A stretch of 64,000 nucleotides of DNA from an uncultured Acidobacteriaceae bacterium (GCA_937879855.1 CALFMO010000007.1:124001-188000); one strand, 5' to 3'; positions 32,641-40,448 are shown, numbered from the stretch's first letter. Numbers and translations are program-made. The notes: generated by a model from the letters alone, not told the origin.

Positions 32641-32808
32641 TTAAGCGTCCTTTGAAGACGATCCAAACACAGGTATGGTGCGGCGCAGTTCCTCAGCCCT
32701 TTCGTGCATCAGAGACCGTAACTGCCGAACCAACGCAACAACTTCAGCCTCTGAACCCGAAGCGGTGACCTGCTTACACAACTCGCGGATACGCTCTTCA
32801 AAAGTCAT
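32641..32808 (-). CDS. family-A helical microprotein
   Basis: 55 aa: FEERIRELCKQVTASGSEAE then VVALVRQLRSLMHERAEELR. The D/ERI-ELC-K ... L-EL---L-E-IE-LR plan recurs at 33105 and 33508. Co-directional with and just upstream of the 32633 gene. Two predicted amphipathic helices; role unknown. Confidence 0.5.
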   Translation of the reverse strand: MTFEERIRELCKQVTASGSEAEVVALVRQLRSLMHERAEELRRTIPVFGSSSKDA

Positions 32809-32956
32809 GAAGCAAGGTGAGCGGAAGGAAATGAGTCCTCTGTACTATGTCAGATGCCCAACATTAACGCACTACAGGAAAATCCTCACAGCGCTTCCAA
32901 TCGAGCACCAGGAAAGGGGCAGGAAAAGCTTCACTCTTCTTTTGTTTGGTTCGACG

Positions 32957-33127
32957 CTATGCATCTGCGCCAGGAACGGAGTTGTGCGACTGCGGCAGTT
33001 TTTCATCCAAAAGCTCGTTCAGTTCTTTGACGAGCGCCATGAATTTGTTGTGATCTTGTTCAGTGGCGATTTTAGCGGCCAACTCTCGCAAGTGTTCTCT
33101 TTTTTCAATCTCGGGTTTCGTCTCCAC
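32957..33127 (-). CDS. family-B helical microprotein
   Basis: 56 aa from GTG 33127: EKREHLRELAAKIATEQDHN then KFMALVKELNELLDEKLPQ. The start overlaps the end of the frameshifted family-A gene, so an A-then-B gene order is repeated here and at 32808-32633. Confidence 0.5.
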   Translation of the reverse strand: METKPEIEKREHLRELAAKIATEQDHNKFMALVKELNELLDEKLPQSHNSVPGADA

Positions 33128-33297
33128 GGGGCCTTTCCCCGGCCAATTGCCGAACGGCCAGTGTTCGGATTTTGTCGATATGTTCGCGCATCGCGGAACG
33201 GAGTTCGGACATGGACAGTTGCAAATTCGGAATCGTCTGACGCAACCGCTTTGGAGCAGAGTTCACTGATGCGGTCCTCTGAGCGGTGGGAGGGCAC
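33105..33297 (-). pseudogene. frameshifted family-A microprotein gene
   Basis: Frame 1 from GTG 33297 gives SEDRISELCSKAVASDDSEF; after GAATTTGCAACTG the family pattern continues one frame over as MSELRSAMREHIDKIRTLAV and ends in a stop at 33105. A single base change would restore one 60-aa protein. Either a pseudogene or a sequence error. Confidence 0.55.
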
Positions 33298-33507
33298 GCC
33301 ATAGGCTCCTACAGCCTTTCGCCGTTTGCTATACGGGATTCAATGTAGGCGCTCAGTAGTTGGTTGTAGCACGAAGAGTGCCATGTCCTACAGTACGCAC
33401 AGTAGCCGAGATTTACAGTGCGTAGGGTATCCGACAATTACGGAAGCCGTAGTAAAACGGAGATTAACGTCCCGCAAGCATGAAGAGAGGACGAGCTTCA
33501 CGCGCCC

Positions 33508-33702
33508 ATGCATTCCCGCCGCCTAGATGACCGTATCCGGGAATTGTGTGCCAAGCTCGCCTCGACTGAACATCACGATGTGAATCAGATCCTTTCCGAA
33601 CTCAAGGCGGCCCTTCACGAAAGCATCGAGCGACTCAGAATTCGGGTCGCTGGCGTTCTGAGTGGTCGCCGCAACTTCCAGGACAGGCGCAAAGCCTCTT
33701 GA
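33508..33702 (+). CDS. family-A helical microprotein
   Basis: 64 aa: LDDRIRELCAKLASTEHHDV then NQILSELKAALHESIERLRI. Intact member of the family on the plus strand, opposite to the other two copies. Confidence 0.55.
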   Translation: MHSRRLDDRIRELCAKLASTEHHDVNQILSELKAALHESIERLRIRVAGVLSGRRNFQDRRKAS

Positions 33703-33813
33703 ACGCAGTGTTCGGATTTCGTAACACAATCTTAAGGGCAAACTAGCACAATTGGTAGACGTGACAAAATTCTCTTCGGTAGGGTGCAAAACATATGGAG
33801 ATCGTAATTTGAG

Positions 33814-33993
33814 ATGACGCACAGGAAGAAAAAGTCATACTTGCCGCCCGCGCTTACCAAACTAACCCGAGAGCAAGCCTTAAAGCTCGTTGCGCAATTC
33901 AAGAATTGCAGTGCAGAAGAAGCCGCCGAATTCTTGAAGTCACTGGGAAAACAGCCGTCGCCGCACGATGAAGGACGAAAGCGCTCTGCGTAG
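33814..33993 (+). CDS. small basic helical protein
   Basis: 59 aa: a basic N-terminus (THRKKKSYLPPALTKL) then TREQALKLVAQFKNCSAEEA and AEFLKSLGK. The second half resembles a UBA-like or short three-helix unit. Not recognised; below usual cut-offs. Confidence 0.4.
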   Translation: MTHRKKKSYLPPALTKLTREQALKLVAQFKNCSAEEAAEFLKSLGKQPSPHDEGRKRSA

Positions 33994-34015
33994 AAGCCTA
34001 TCGTGGAAACGTGAC

Positions 34016-34140
34016 ATGTTCAAAATTAGCTGGAAACGGTGTCCCTACTGCGGCGAGGATGAAATTTAGCGTTCACGAAGGGAGCCGCTCACCTAGCTGG
34101 ATCGGGCGTGCGGATTGTCCCTTCTCCAACTGTCGATAGT
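34016..34140 (+). pseudogene. degenerate zinc-ribbon gene
   Basis: FKISWKRCPYCGEDEI, stop, RSRREPLT, stop. W-RCP-CG---(V)-RSRR is the start of a zinc-ribbon family I recall from Acidobacteria, but two in-frame stops break it. Confidence 0.4.
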
Positions 34141-34194
34141 GAAAAACGGGAACGCTCTGCATAGCCGAACGGATGAGCAATAAGGAGACAGCCC

Positions 34195-34479
34195 GTGACC
34201 CAACTGTGGGAGGAAAGAGAAAAACGGCGTCACCAGCGAATTGCATTAGAAGTTGAAGTTCTACTTGTTACAAACGGTGCAATGTTACCCGGACGGACTC
34301 AGGACATCAGCGAATCGGGGATGGCAGCGATTCTGCCTGTCGAATTACATGAGGGCGCTGAAGTCGAGCTGCAAATCAAATTACCGGCTGGCACTCAGAC
34401 TGTCCGCGCCACTGTGCGAAATCACAATGTCTATCGTCATGGCTTTGAGTTCGCGCAGCCACTGCACGGATTTAAGTGA
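34195..34479 (+). CDS. PilZ-domain protein
   Basis: 94 aa from a GTG with AAGGAG upstream. EKRRHQRIALEVEVLLV carries the RxxxR c-di-GMP switch, and GRTQDISESGMAAILP the D/NxSxxG motif. Then LHEGAEVELQIKLPAG and YRHGFEFAQPL complete the barrel. A stand-alone PilZ domain should bind c-di-GMP; its output partner is unknown. Confidence 0.78.
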   Translation: MTQLWEEREKRRHQRIALEVEVLLVTNGAMLPGRTQDISESGMAAILPVELHEGAEVELQIKLPAGTQTVRATVRNHNVYRHGFEFAQPLHGFK

Positions 34480-34523
34480 GCGAACCAGATGACACGGAAG
34501 CCAGTCGCGCCTAGTATTGCTGG

Positions 34524-34712
34524 ATGCCAGATCGCCCCTTCGACGTGCTGGAGACCCTCTATGAATGCCTCAAGCGCATGGAAGCAAATTTGCTGGGCAT
34601 GAAACAAATGCGGCATTACGTGGGCCAGGGTGTCGGAAAAGAAATGTTGGAGTCACTGATTGAAGACGCCGAAGAGCAGCTCGCGGACATCAAGCGGAAG
34701 ATAATTCAGTAA
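34524..34712 (+). CDS. small helical hypothetical protein
   Basis: 62 aa, two or three predicted helices (FDVLETLYECLKRMEANLLG, EMLESLIEDAEEQLADIKRK). Not recognised. Confidence 0.45.
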   Translation: MPDRPFDVLETLYECLKRMEANLLGMKQMRHYVGQGVGKEMLESLIEDAEEQLADIKRKIIQ

Positions 34713-34849
34713 ACACCAAATTCCTATTGAAACGCTCCCACAGGAACAGATCACTATCTGTTAGGCAATTCAATCCGTCGCCCGTGCATTGCTGGGCAGA
34801 TCGTGCGCGTTTTGCAGACCGTCTATAAATACTTCAAGAGGTTTCTGAG

Positions 34850-35023
34850 ATGAAAAGTGAAACAAAGAAACGGCTGCGAGCGATGAGCAAGAGCGCGAGG
34901 GAGAAGAGACTCGATGACCTTAACCAAAAACTTGGAATCGCCGCCCGCAATAAAGCTACAGACTCTCATCTGGAGGAAATCGAGGAACGGGAGTGGTTGA
35001 AAAAGAAGTTGGGTTACAAATAG
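34850..35023 (+). CDS. small charged helical protein
   Basis: 57 aa: ETKKRLRAMSKSAREKRLDD, NQKLGIAARNKATDSHLEEI and EEREWLKKKLGYK. Highly charged coiled-coil type; AAGAGG lies 12 bp upstream of the ATG. Confidence 0.4.
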   Translation: MKSETKKRLRAMSKSAREKRLDDLNQKLGIAARNKATDSHLEEIEEREWLKKKLGYK

Positions 35024-35092
35024 TAACAACGCGCCGAGTACTTCCAGGACTTGCACGGTTCTAGACCTCTGCTAACCTGCCCGTAGGCCGCG

Positions 35093-35248
35093 ATGCAAAC
35101 CCCACCCGACGCCGACAGGCGGATAACAGAATTAATCACGCAGATCGAGACCGAGCGAGACCCTGTCAGATTTACAAACTTAGTCGAAGAGCTAAACCGC
35201 CTGCTCGATGCAAAGGCTGGGACCAGCGCCCCGGCCAATCCTGAATGA
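35093..35248 (+). CDS. family-B helical microprotein
   Basis: 51 aa: DADRRITELITQIETERDPV then RFTNLVEELNRLLDAKAG. Same plan as the 32957 protein, on the opposite strand. Confidence 0.5.
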   Translation: MQTPPDADRRITELITQIETERDPVRFTNLVEELNRLLDAKAGTSAPANPE

Positions 35249-35270
35249 ATTTCGCGCCCCCGAGTTTTCT

Positions 35271-35375
35271 ATGAAACGGATCGCGGAATTGATCGAGCGC
35301 TATTGGCCCTACGTGCTGATTGCCGCCGCGCTGGTCGGTCTCGGTTACAGGATTTTGGTGGGCGGCGGCTTCTGA
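35271..35375 (+). CDS. 34-aa membrane microprotein
   Basis: KRIAELIERYWPYVLIAAAL then VGLGYRILVGGGF: a short amphipathic start and one membrane helix. Lies 22 bp after the family-B gene, perhaps co-transcribed. Confidence 0.45.
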   Translation: MKRIAELIERYWPYVLIAAALVGLGYRILVGGGF

Positions 35376-35385
35376 CGAATCAGGC

Positions 35386-35610
35386 TTATGCCCGTCTCGA
35401 ATAACGAGATCCAATCTCATTGCAGCCAGGGCATGAACATTCGAACAGCCCATTGTTCGGCATCACAATGTGACCGCAGACATCACACTTATACGAATTC
35501 CCACCTTCTTCTGCTATGGTCATCAACCTGAAATTGCCTCCCTCGACACAGTATGGACATCTGGTTCTGTCGGTGGGCCACAGGTCGGATTGGATTAGAG
35601 GTTGCCGCAC
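35386..35610 (-). CDS. double zinc-ribbon small protein
   Basis: 74 aa, paralog of the 27363 protein: TRCPYCVEGGNFRLMTI, YKCDVCGHIVMPNN, CSCPGCNEIGSR. Confidence 0.6.
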   Translation of the reverse strand: MRQPLIQSDLWPTDRTRCPYCVEGGNFRLMTIAEEGGNSYKCDVCGHIVMPNNGLFECSCPGCNEIGSRYSRRA

Positions 35611-35739
35611 CAGAACAAGACTACAGGTCTGCTACATGCTGGTCGAATCTCGTCCGTAATGGCACTCTAGGGTGCTGGTAATGGCACGAAGGAGTGCTAG
35701 CGATGAGAAACAGATCGACAAACGTATCAACAAATGCGC

Positions 35740-35946
35740 TTAGCCAGTCCGGCGCGGGCGATCAATAGAGCGTGGGGCGGCCACAGCAGTGTCGGGAAAC
35801 ATGTGTCCTGCGGTAGTGGCCTTCTCAAGCTTCATCCGCAGGACGTAGCATTCTTCATGCACTGCACGCCCGCACTCGTTGGTCTTTGCAATTTCGAGCA
35901 GGATGGCTTTGCCGCAGACGAAGCACGTTGTGGTATCCCTGTCCAT
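35740..35946 (-). CDS. small zinc-finger protein
   Basis: 68 aa with GGTGAG upstream. TTCFVCGKAILLEIAKTNEC, then GRAVHEECYVL: C-x2-C-x13-C-x5-H-x2-C, a compact LIM/treble-clef-like arrangement. Confidence 0.55.
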   Translation of the reverse strand: MDRDTTTCFVCGKAILLEIAKTNECGRAVHEECYVLRMKLEKATTAGHMFPDTAVAAPRSIDRPRRTG

Positions 35947-36086
35947 ACAGTACTCACCTTACAAGCGGAGGGGAAATGACGTAGTAGCTAAAGCGTAGTG
36001 CGAAGGCACCCATCTGTCTGCTCGCTAGCGTACACAGTCTGCTGAGTTTGGGCCTCCTATCCTGGCCTGTCAATCAGCGTGGAGAT

Positions 36087-36272
36087 TTACGCCTTACTGC
36101 CCCGGCGGAGTCTTATGGTTACTTCGTATGGACCGCCCATCGGCCACTTTAGCTTACAGGGTTGTTCACACACGGGACAATCCAGGGAGATAGTTACTTC
36201 CTCTGTTTTTGGTCGCGCATCTCCGCTTACCGTGAAAGTGTGCTCGTTCGGGCAAGTCACTGTAATCCTCAT
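36087..36272 (-). CDS. small zinc-ribbon protein
   Basis: 61 aa. TVTCPNEHTFTVSGDARP then LDCPVCEQPCKLKWPMGGPY; Cys/His pairs for one zinc site plus an extra Cys. Confidence 0.5.
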   Translation of the reverse strand: MRITVTCPNEHTFTVSGDARPKTEEVTISLDCPVCEQPCKLKWPMGGPYEVTIRLRRGSKA

Positions 36273-36290
36273 ACTCAAATCCGCACGGCA

Positions 36291-36587
36291 CTAATCTTCA
36301 TACTCAGATTCCGCGAGACGGGTTTCCCAACATTCTTGGCAGAAGCCAGAGGCCCGCTTCGAAACGGCTCCGCCTGTTCCAAGGTCCATCTCGAATGCAA
36401 TCACCTGAGTCGGGGCATTAGAGCACGGCTCCGACGCGATGTGGTGCCCGCAATGCTTACCTTGACATCGACAAAAAGGACGAGAAGTCAAATCTGGAGC
36501 AATGATACGCTCACATTTTTGACGCCGTATTAATTTTCGCGTGGGAACACCGGAAATTTCCCACTCCGGTGTCTTCCATCTGGGCAA
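36291..36587 (-). CDS. Cys-rich small protein
   Basis: 98 aa from a TTG, start uncertain. RPFCRCQGKHCGHHIASEPC and GFCQECWETRLAE give at least seven Cys and two His, enough for two zinc sites. Possibly a zinc-binding adaptor; not recognised. Confidence 0.5.
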   Translation of the reverse strand: MPRWKTPEWEISGVPTRKLIRRQKCERIIAPDLTSRPFCRCQGKHCGHHIASEPCSNAPTQVIAFEMDLGTGGAVSKRASGFCQECWETRLAESEYED

Positions 36588-36855
36588 CGTTCTGATTTCG
36601 TAACAGAATCAAAGCAAGTAGTTGGGATGATTGGGAACCGTGACAGACCTGCTCCGTTCAGGAGGCCAGCCAATATACCCAACTTGGTAATCGTGCCTTT
36701 ACAATCGACAGCGAAAACGCCCCCCATAGCATCGCGTCAATAGAAATCAGTTTGCTAACCGATAAGCTTTGTTTCAAACAGGCAACTTTTAAAGTAACTG
36801 GGAACGGCGATAAGCTGCCATCCTTAGAAATTATTTCTGAGGCCGATGTCGTGGA
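36588..36855. other. possible coding remnant without a start
   Basis: A plus-strand frame of about 70 codons ending at the TAG 36856-36858 reads QLGNRAFTIDSENAPHSIAS, IEISLLTDKLCFKQATFKV, beta-rich and protein-like, but has no ATG, GTG or TTG in a sensible place. May be a 5'-truncated gene. Confidence 0.3.
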
Positions 36856-37218
36856 TTAGTTGGTCTCGCCCGGTTTCCTTACTGATTCAGTTGTTGCGCC
36901 AGGGTTTCCAGCCTCCCTCAGCGGCTTCGACGGCTTCTCATGACGGACAAACGAGAGCCCGCGCTTCAATTCTGCGGTCAAATCTGTATTTTCAGTCGCG
37001 ACATGCACAGGCTTGCCCGATTCTTTCCCCAGCCAAGCATTGAGTTCATCAGGAGTCGTTTCAACGTAACGACCTTGCTTGCGCACAGGCATTCCATCTG
37101 ACGCCCAGCGCTGGACAAGGGACGGAGGCTCCCCCAAGAACGCCGCGATCTGCTGCCAGCCCTTCAGCGTTTCCTGTGGCATCTTTGACGCTTGGCGTTT
37201 CTTTGCGCGTTTCGGCAT
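36856..37218 (-). CDS. MerR/excisionase-type HTH protein
   Basis: 120 aa. A basic N-terminus (PKRAKKRQ) precedes LKGWQQIAAFLGEPPSLVQRWASDGMPVRKQ and RYVETTPDELNAWLG, the HTH-plus-wing pattern of MerR-like excisionases (W--IA--LG----VQRW---G-PV, then T--EL-AWL). The C-terminus is disordered. The beginning of a homologous gene survives as a fragment at 41388. Confidence 0.65.
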   Translation of the reverse strand: MPKRAKKRQASKMPQETLKGWQQIAAFLGEPPSLVQRWASDGMPVRKQGRYVETTPDELNAWLGKESGKPVHVATENTDLTAELKRGLSFVRHEKPSKPLREAGNPGATTESVRKPGETN

Positions 37219-37265
37219 AACGATCTAAAGAAAATAACTAGTGAGGAGATGATCTGTGAATTCCT

Positions 37266-37511
37266 TTAGGAAGCGGGCCAAGCTAGTTTGTTCGCGGCTA
37301 TCTTCGTGTCCCGCATTCCGTACGGAGCCTTGCGAGCGCCGGGATCGAATTCGCCTCTGAGCCAGCGAACAAAGTTGTTAGCCTTGTCGATATACGAGCC
37401 TTTCGAGCTTTGACTCAGTTCACTGGTTTTGACCGCTTCATAATATTCCTTCAACGCATCCTCTATTTCGAACATGCACGCCGGGGAGACTCGATACTGT
37501 TTTGCGATCAT
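37266..37511 (-). CDS. stand-alone SAM-like (integrase N-terminal) domain protein
   Basis: 81 aa from ATG 37511 (AAGGAAG upstream). EIEDALKEYYEAVKTSELSQ and SSKGSYIDKANNFVRWLRGE resemble the core-binding SAM-like domain of tyrosine recombinases (--Y------SS--SY---A--FVRWL). No catalytic domain follows. It lies between a decayed SRAP gene and the HTH gene. Confidence 0.5.
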   Translation of the reverse strand: MIAKQYRVSPACMFEIEDALKEYYEAVKTSELSQSSKGSYIDKANNFVRWLRGEFDPGARKAPYGMRDTKIAANKLAWPAS

Positions 37512-37544
37512 CTGAATCACTTCCTTTAGGACGCGCAATTGTAC

Positions 37545-37734
37545 CGCGAGTCATTCGAGTCACCACCAAGTTCCACAACTTCGTGGGCGGGTTCCTTCGA
37601 TGCTGCCGAATGATCGGCACCGGCTGAGTCGGTGCGATGTTGTAGCTCGGAATCCAGTCTTCCTCACCCGAGATGCTATCGAAGTGTTCCTCGATGACTT
37701 GTTTCCGCCGCGATAGTCGGTATCGGCCACACAT
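37545..37734 (-). pseudogene. truncated SRAP (YedK/HMCES-like) gene
   Basis: From ATG 37734: CGRYRLSRRKQVIEEHFDS then SYNIAPTQPVPIIRQHRRN, after which similarity to SRAP is lost. The catalytic Cys2 and NIAPTQ survive, but the rest of the domain is missing. The intact paralog is at 41498. Confidence 0.75.
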
Positions 37735-37751
37735 GGAGAAGGTGTACGAGC

Positions 37752-38120
37752 CTATGCACCAACCGCCGATGCCCGCTCCGCAGTTTGCTTTGTCGGAGCA
37801 AGCACGATCAGGGCTAAGCCAATGACAATGAAGAAAGCTGACCCGATCAGTTCTCTGCGAGAGATCATGTTCAGGAACGCCTGCAGGGACATTATTCCGG
37901 CGTGCGCGAAGCTCGACCACGCCGCAAAGGCGATGAGGCTGCGGTGTGCGGATGGCTTGCGGGATGCAATCAGCAAGAAGATGCCTAGCGTCACGTAAAG
38001 GCTCATCATCATCGCCAGTGCAGGGTCTTGCTTTGCCATCAGGATCAGCGGATAAATGCCTGCGCAAAAAAGCAATCCCACCAAGACCAACAAAACCTTC
38101 AGCGCCCGTTCTCTACGCAT
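37752..38120 (-). CDS. DUF6632-like four-span membrane protein
   Basis: 122 aa from ATG 38120. Four helices: ALKVLLVLVGLLFCAGIYPL, MMMSLYVTLGIFLLIASRKP, LIAFAAWSSFAHAGIMSLQA, SAFFIVIGLALIVLAP. The LYVTLGIFLL-A-R-PSA-RSLIAF-AWSS-AH pattern is the DUF6632 signature as I remember it. Confidence 0.65.
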   Translation of the reverse strand: MRRERALKVLLVLVGLLFCAGIYPLILMAKQDPALAMMMSLYVTLGIFLLIASRKPSAHRSLIAFAAWSSFAHAGIMSLQAFLNMISRRELIGSAFFIVIGLALIVLAPTKQTAERASAVGA

Positions 38121-38140
38121 AGAGCCCCCTGTCTTGCGGA

Positions 38141-38806
38141 CTAGACTGCAACGTCTTCGCATGCCCTAACACAGTGATCCCACAAGGAAACGTCAGGATC
38201 GGATTCACGCTCTCGCTCGAAAAGCTCCTCGCGCCCTTCCCATTGCGAATACGAGGTATTCCGAATCTTGAGCCAACTTGCCTGCTTTTCGATGTACGGA
38301 TCGAACTTGCGCTTGGCAACGATGCCTTCAAGATCGCTATCGCAGGCAAGCTGAAAGAGGCTTTCTCCGTCGCCCTCGACGTGATCGCAGTACAGCACGC
38401 GCTCGCTCCCGGTTGGAACAATGGTGCGCAACCTCTGTTTGCGTTCGGTCAACGGTGAATACCGCAAGTCCTGGCCTTCATACCAAAGCAGATCGAAGGC
38501 CACAAAACGCGGCTCCCCTTTTCGGTGGAGCAGATCACGGAACTCAGGTTTCCCGTCATCATTCAGGCACACAATCTCGCCGTCAAGAACGGCAGATCGA
38601 ACCTTTAATTCCGCAAGAACGGACTCATTCAATATCCGGAATGATTTGAAGTCGTTCCCTTTCCGCGAGATGAGTCGGCACTTCCCCTGCTCGATACGAG
38701 CGAGCGAGCGGAATCCATCCCATTTGATCTCGAAAATATAGTCGGGATGAGAGAAGGGGCTGGGAGTACGCCCGAGGGCTAACGGTTGGAATCTTGGGAC
38801 AATCAT
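38141..38806 (-). CDS. ATP-dependent DNA ligase, adenylation domain only
   Basis: 221 aa. Motif I EIKWDGFR (Lys28 is the adenylated residue), DGEIVCL (motif III region), FVAFDLLW (IIIa), EGIVAKRK (IV) and SWLKIRN (V) are all present, as in LigD/LigC-type ligases. No OB-fold domain follows, so it is shorter than usual minimal ligases. May seal or adenylate with a partner, or be partly decayed. Lies beside SRAP-type genes, hinting at DNA repair cargo. Confidence 0.8.
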   Translation of the reverse strand: MIVPRFQPLALGRTPSPFSHPDYIFEIKWDGFRSLARIEQGKCRLISRKGNDFKSFRILNESVLAELKVRSAVLDGEIVCLNDDGKPEFRDLLHRKGEPRFVAFDLLWYEGQDLRYSPLTERKQRLRTIVPTGSERVLYCDHVEGDGESLFQLACDSDLEGIVAKRKFDPYIEKQASWLKIRNTSYSQWEGREELFERERESDPDVSLWDHCVRACEDVAV

Positions 38807-38979
38807 CAGCTACTCACAAGATGAAAACGCCGGTCGAGAAAACCGGGGCAATTGCGAACCGTTTGAAATTGTAAGCGGTCGAACGCTATTCCCGTAGACA
38901 TCCGCCGCCTCAGAAAATGATGACACAAAGTGCGAAAGATGCGATATCAAACAAAAGGCGAAAGGTCTATAATCCGCCG

Positions 38980-39141
38980 ATGCAGAAAAACAAAATCAAC
39001 CGAGCAAAAGTTCTCGCCGCGCTGAATGCCGTTTGTCCCTCGTGCGGGTACGCTATCTCCCCGGCAGAAATTGTGCGGATTGATTCTGAGAGGATGCGTT
39101 GCCCGAAATGTGGGCTTGTCTTTGAGGCGGGGAAGTCCTGA
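38980..39141 (+). CDS. zinc-ribbon small protein
   Basis: 53 aa from ATG 38980. LAALNAVCPSCGYAISPAEI then VRIDSERMRCPKCGLVFEAG: two CxxC pairs making a full ribbon. The protein at 27161 shares its second half. Confidence 0.6.
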   Translation: MQKNKINRAKVLAALNAVCPSCGYAISPAEIVRIDSERMRCPKCGLVFEAGKS

Positions 39142-39462
39142 GGATTTTGGGGCGGTCGGCGGATTTGCGCGGGAATTTAGCGCACTCGTGATTCGCGAAG
39201 TCAGTCTCTACGTTGCCTGGCAGATCGCGAGCGGATTCAGCTTTGCGGGCAAGGGGCTGAGCCCAACCGCACATTGTGCAAGCCCATCCGGCAAACTGAG
39301 AGCTTTTGTGAAATTCGAGCTTTCGTGCGGTCCGTTGCATACGACAGTGTCCCACCAGCCAGTCCTAATTGCTACCTATTTGATACGGGCACGTCTGCCA
39401 GGCACGCCAAGGTCCTGCTTTCACCAACTTCGCATCGTCAGACATAGCCTGATGAGCAGCAA
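39142..39462. other. gene-poor stretch
   Basis: Open frames on both strands lack coding character; nothing recognised. Confidence 0.4.
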
Positions 39463-39705
39463 TCAAGCGGCCATGTCCCTCAGAAAATAGTATTCGTCAA
39501 GCATTTCGAAAGAGACACTGGGCGGCTCTGTCTTCGAGTCCAGTATCCGAGCGTTCGCGGGAGATAATGCCGGGTTGTCGTGGAGAAGTTGCAGTATACG
39601 TTCTTCAATCTGCCTTCGATCCTCATCGGTTAGCGAGTTCCTGAACTGAGCGCGTTCCGCATTCGCTGGCCGCTGTTTTCCTCTGGCCCACTCCCGCCCG
39701 ATCAT
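39463..39705 (-). CDS. small helical hypothetical protein, possibly frameshifted
   Basis: 80 aa: SLTDEDRRQIEERILQLLHD and SVSFEMLDEYYFLRDMAA. A second frame from ATG 39793 encodes NEALRAKLDEARERMNSQQA and runs into the start of this one, so the true gene may be 39463-39793 with a shift near 39700. Confidence 0.4.
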   Translation of the reverse strand: MIGREWARGKQRPANAERAQFRNSLTDEDRRQIEERILQLLHDNPALSPANARILDSKTEPPSVSFEMLDEYYFLRDMAA

Positions 39706-39923
39706 CGTTTTTGCGATCCGCGTTGATCCCGGCCTGCTGACTGTTCATCCGTTCCCGTGCTTCATCGAGTTTTGCTCTTAGAGCCTCATTCATAATGTTG
39801 CCTTTCCCCGTTCGTTAGATTTGGTGCAGCACATCGGACGACTCCTGTATCCACGTGTGCTATAAGACTCGAACAATCACCAAACGGAAGCCGCTGCGGC
39901 TTGCATTTCGCTGCGGACGAAAT

Positions 39924-40193
39924 TCAATGTCCGCTTCCGCCTCTGCTGAACTCTGCTCGGCGGCCACCTCCCGCTTCCTGCTTGGGGTCTTGGAAGGACT
40001 TGAGCCGATCCGATAGCTGTTTCGAACCTTGGATCAATTTCCCAGCCTCGGCGATCAGAAGGACAGTATTTTTGTTCAGCTCCTCGATCTGGCGTCGCAA
40101 TAACGAGGATTCCTCTTCGATTTGGCGTCGCAACAACGAAGACTCTTCTTCATATTGCGATCTGGGGATGCCCTGCGAGCTGTTTAACAGCAT
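39924..40193 (-). CDS. small coiled-coil protein with 11-residue repeat
   Basis: 89 aa. An 11-residue unit SSLLRRQIEEE is tandemly repeated, followed by LNKNTVLLIAEAGKLIQGSK. The repeat is visible in DNA as well (TTCGATTTGGCGTCGCAA-type copies near 40085-40135). Likely oligomeric coiled coil; unknown role. Confidence 0.45.
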   Translation of the reverse strand: MLLNSSQGIPRSQYEEESSLLRRQIEEESSLLRRQIEELNKNTVLLIAEAGKLIQGSKQLSDRLKSFQDPKQEAGGGRRAEFSRGGSGH

Positions 40194-40341
40194 ACGTGCG
40201 GCTCCGATACGGAATCATCAGATTGCACAAGGGACCGACGCCCGATCTGGACACGGCGGAGGGATGTGTAAAGGGACTTGTTAGAGTCTAGCACTCATTT
40301 CAGACCCAGATGCGAGATAACCTTTGTAAACAGGTCCTGGC

Positions 40342-40448
40342 TGTTGAAAAACTCGATCCCGCGCCTACAAACGACTTTCTCGGTTTTCCCGGACTTTTTC
40401 TCTCCCCCAAGTTTTGACTGTTTTGAGGAAAATGGACTTTTTTCAACA
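40342..40448. repeat. MITE-like 107-bp segment with inverted ends
   Basis: TGTTGAAAAA at 40342-40351 and its inverse TTTTTCAACA at 40439-40448. The left end extends to TGTTGAAAAACTCG, identical to 29050-29063 next to the transposase remnant. No transposase inside. Confidence 0.5.

Noticed and set aside
33508..33702. Toxin-antitoxin interpretation of the family A and B microproteins
   Set aside because: Size and pairing would fit, but no toxin fold or antitoxin DNA-binding motif is visible.
37314..37327. Further TTGTACG-like half sites (e.g. 24250, 36025, 37320, 38293)
   Set aside because: Only one arm matches; such short words occur by chance and were not counted as operators.
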